Part shown: positions 62,545 to 64,000 of the stretch, piece after piece
How the letters are laid out: every line of letters begins with the position of its first letter
How positions within the stretch are numbered: the stretch's first letter is position 1
Assembly (NCBI GenBank): GCA_964019335.1
Contig: OZ025742.1
Span: 124,001 to 188,000 of the forward strand
Direction of reading: 5' to 3'
DNA from: Diplonema japonicum
Taxonomy: Eukaryota > Euglenozoa > Diplonemea > Diplonemida > Diplonemidae
DNA: 64,000 bases
Made by a program: the position numbers and the translations under genes
The notes under the pieces: model-generated
The model's input: the letters and a program-made list of their open reading frames with translations, nothing else
The model's database searches: none
Told to the model about the DNA's origin: nothing

Positions 62545-64000
62545 CTACGCGAGGATATGGTCTGTAGCTTCGGGCGGGAGGATGTTCCACACCCCGGGCT
62601 GTGCCCTTGCGTCTGAGGGGAGGAGCACGCCGTCGGCGAAGCGTACTTTTCGCTTCGAAGTAGGCTGGGGGTACGAAGGCTTCTTCGGTGGCAGTGTGTC
62701 GTCCGCTTTTCTGGACTCACCGTCACGTATTGCCCGAAGCATTTTTGCACGGTCCCACGCTGTGATGCCGCTCAGACGTGTCTCCACGTTGACGGTGGCG
62801 TACTGCTTCACCTCCATGTATTCCTCCCACCCCACGCTCCCTGCGGTAGGGGTCCGCACCTTACGTGACGGGTTGATGCACAATGGATACGCAGGTCTAC
62901 CCCTCGGGCTGGGGTGGTGCAGGTTCTTGTTATTCGGCAGCACTGTGAACCTGTAGTCCACCTCTTCGTTCGCACACGTCTCGAGCATTTTTTCCAGCAG
63001 CTCACATCGTTGGCGCATCATCCCTGCTTGCCGGTACCCTGTGTCTTGAAACTTCTTCGCCAGAGTAACTAACTGCATCTCTGAGTAGCTGTTTGCTCTT
63101 GTGCCCTTGCACAGCACGTTCAACCTCGCCCTGAGCACCACCCTCCTCATCACTTCGGCCACAGTATCTTTCATAAGTGCGGAAACCTTTTTCTTCTGCT
63201 CCCGGACAACACGCAGTCCGTCGAAGGTGCTGTCCCTTGCATCGACGATGTCCCGCACCTCTTGGATGTCGTCGTTGAGGGCGCTCCGCACGTGCCAGTT
63301 GGAAAGGATGTCGGGCAGCTTCAGGATGTCGATCACATGGGACACTTGTTCTGCCGCCATCACGGCAGCATCTGCACACACGATGAGGTCCAGTGTGCCC
63401 AGCGGAGGACCCTTTTGGCAGCCCCACTCCTGCGTGGCAACCGTTGCTTGCACATCACGATCTTCGACACAGACCGTGTGTGCGTCGTTGTACAGCGACT
63501 CCACCAAGCTCTTCCGTGTGGAGCTCCTCTTGCGGGGTACAGTCGACTTGCGGCCCTCGGGCAGCAAGTTCCTGAAGATCTCCTGCTCTGGGCTGTAGTC
63601 GCTATGTGAAGGGGTGAACTCCAGCCCAGCGAGGTTCTCCGACCACGGTGTGCCCTGCTGGCTGCTTTGCCCCGCATCAAAAACGGTGCTTGCACGTCTG
63701 CTCGCAATCGATGGCCGTGCGGACGTGACGGGTAGCGCCGACTGGTCATCGTTCTGGTTGATGGAGATGTTGTCCATAGATAAGGAGTGGGAGTGGGAGT
63801 GGGAGCGGGAGTAGACTTGAGAGCGTGAGGAGTACACATCCTGCTCCATGAAAGCAGTGAGCAAGAGGTACGATTCCGGGATGGGGTGTTGCCACTCCGC
63901 AAGCTTCATGAGTTCTGAATACACCTCCTGGAAGGCGGGGTGCTCTGTCTGGCAGTAGAGGAACAGCGAATGGCTGGGTTTGTATTCCTGCAGTATGGTC
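62545..64000 (-). CDS. Large unknown protein, 5' end beyond the window
   Basis: Frame is open from the window edge (TILQEYKPSHSLFLYCQTEH) to the stop at 62545, at least 484 residues; the start is not in the window. Mainly helical with Ser/Arg-rich repeats (SRSQVYSRSHSHSHSLSMDN), helices such as AAVMAAEQVSHVIDILKLPD, and a basic Pro/Lys C-terminal part (TLPPKKPSYPQPTSKRKVRF). No domain recognised; disordered linkers suggest a cytoskeletal or regulatory protein. Last - strand gene of the window. Confidence 0.75.
   Translation of the reverse strand, partial: TILQEYKPSHSLFLYCQTEHPAFQEVYSELMKLAEWQHPIPESYLLLTAFMEQDVYSSRSQVYSRSHSHSHSLSMDNISINQNDDQSALPVTSARPSIASRRASTVFDAGQSSQQGTPWSENLAGLEFTPSHSDYSPEQEIFRNLLPEGRKSTVPRKRSSTRKSLVESLYNDAHTVCVEDRDVQATVATQEWGCQKGPPLGTLDLIVCADAAVMAAEQVSHVIDILKLPDILSNWHVRSALNDDIQEVRDIVDARDSTFDGLRVVREQKKKVSALMKDTVAEVMRRVVLRARLNVLCKGTRANSYSEMQLVTLAKKFQDTGYRQAGMMRQRCELLEKMLETCANEEVDYRFTVLPNNKNLHHPSPRGRPAYPLCINPSRKVRTPTAGSVGWEEYMEVKQYATVNVETRLSGITAWDRAKMLRAIRDGESRKADDTLPPKKPSYPQPTSKRKVRFADGVLLPSDARAQPGVWNILPPEATDHILA

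Noticed and set aside
1-64000. tRNA, rRNA, snRNA or spliced-leader RNA genes
   Set aside because: No cloverleaf with A and B boxes and no recognisable rRNA, snRNA or spliced-leader core was found by eye; only A-box-like fragments in repeats.
1-64000. CRISPR array or bacterial operon signals
   Set aside because: Eukaryotic introns and gene families throughout; no regularly spaced identical repeats.

Overview
The window is nuclear DNA of a flagellated unicellular eukaryote. Two things suggest a euglenozoan, perhaps a diplonemid; this is inference, since no spliced-leader or rRNA gene is present to settle it. First, genes are arranged in one direction over long stretches: every supported gene from 0.86 to 49.4 kb is on the + strand and every one from 49.8 to 64 kb on the - strand, with a single convergent switch near 49.4-49.7 kb. 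Second, GC-rich, mostly intron-poor coding blocks sit in spacers packed with A or T runs of 15-45 bases. DRC8/EFCAB2 and a DPY30-type module point to a motile flagellum.

+ strand cluster: LACTB2-like metallo-beta-lactamase, a COMM-domain protein, a small unknown, SRP54, a TRAF-type zinc-finger protein, a Pro/Ala-rich small protein, two unknowns, COMMD4, a four-repeat catalytically dead rhodanese protein, LSM4, a Whi3/RBPMS-like RRM protein with His tracts (3' end unresolved), an 8 kb gene-poor stretch, a coiled-coil/PDZ protein, a TPM-domain membrane protein, a 53-residue ORF, a coiled-coil protein, an MFS/GPH transporter, a 4 kb gene-poor stretch, NUBPL/Ind1, an active-looking rhomboid, a 3.3 kb DNA transposon with a LINE fragment nested in its transposase, DRC8, a zinc-ribbon protein and a coiled-coil protein cut by a 200-N gap. 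- strand cluster: a short putative exon, a pair of inverted TIR elements, a membrane-anchored STE-type kinase, a CCCH zinc-finger protein, a helical unknown, a two-RRM protein, a PUB-domain protein and a partial unknown running off the window.

Splicing is the most striking feature. Nine introns can be placed with good confidence by restoring frame or family homology (SRP54, COMMD4 twice, LSM4, NUBPL, two RRM genes, the rhodanese gene, the small Pro/Ala gene), and two more are likely. Most are 34-80 nt, start GTATGT, GTATAG, GTTTGT or similar, and run through a long poly-A (not polypyrimidine) tract directly into AG. Two introns are built around dispersed repeats that recur elsewhere in the window.

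The spacers hold many repeat families: LINE remnants and tail stubs, an intergenic SINE-like repeat in four copies, an identical 41-bp stub next to T runs in three copies, several TIR/MITE elements, and a fold-back-like element duplicated in inverse orientation. Several insertions abut T/A runs or (TA)n, so the homopolymers look like preferred landing sites.
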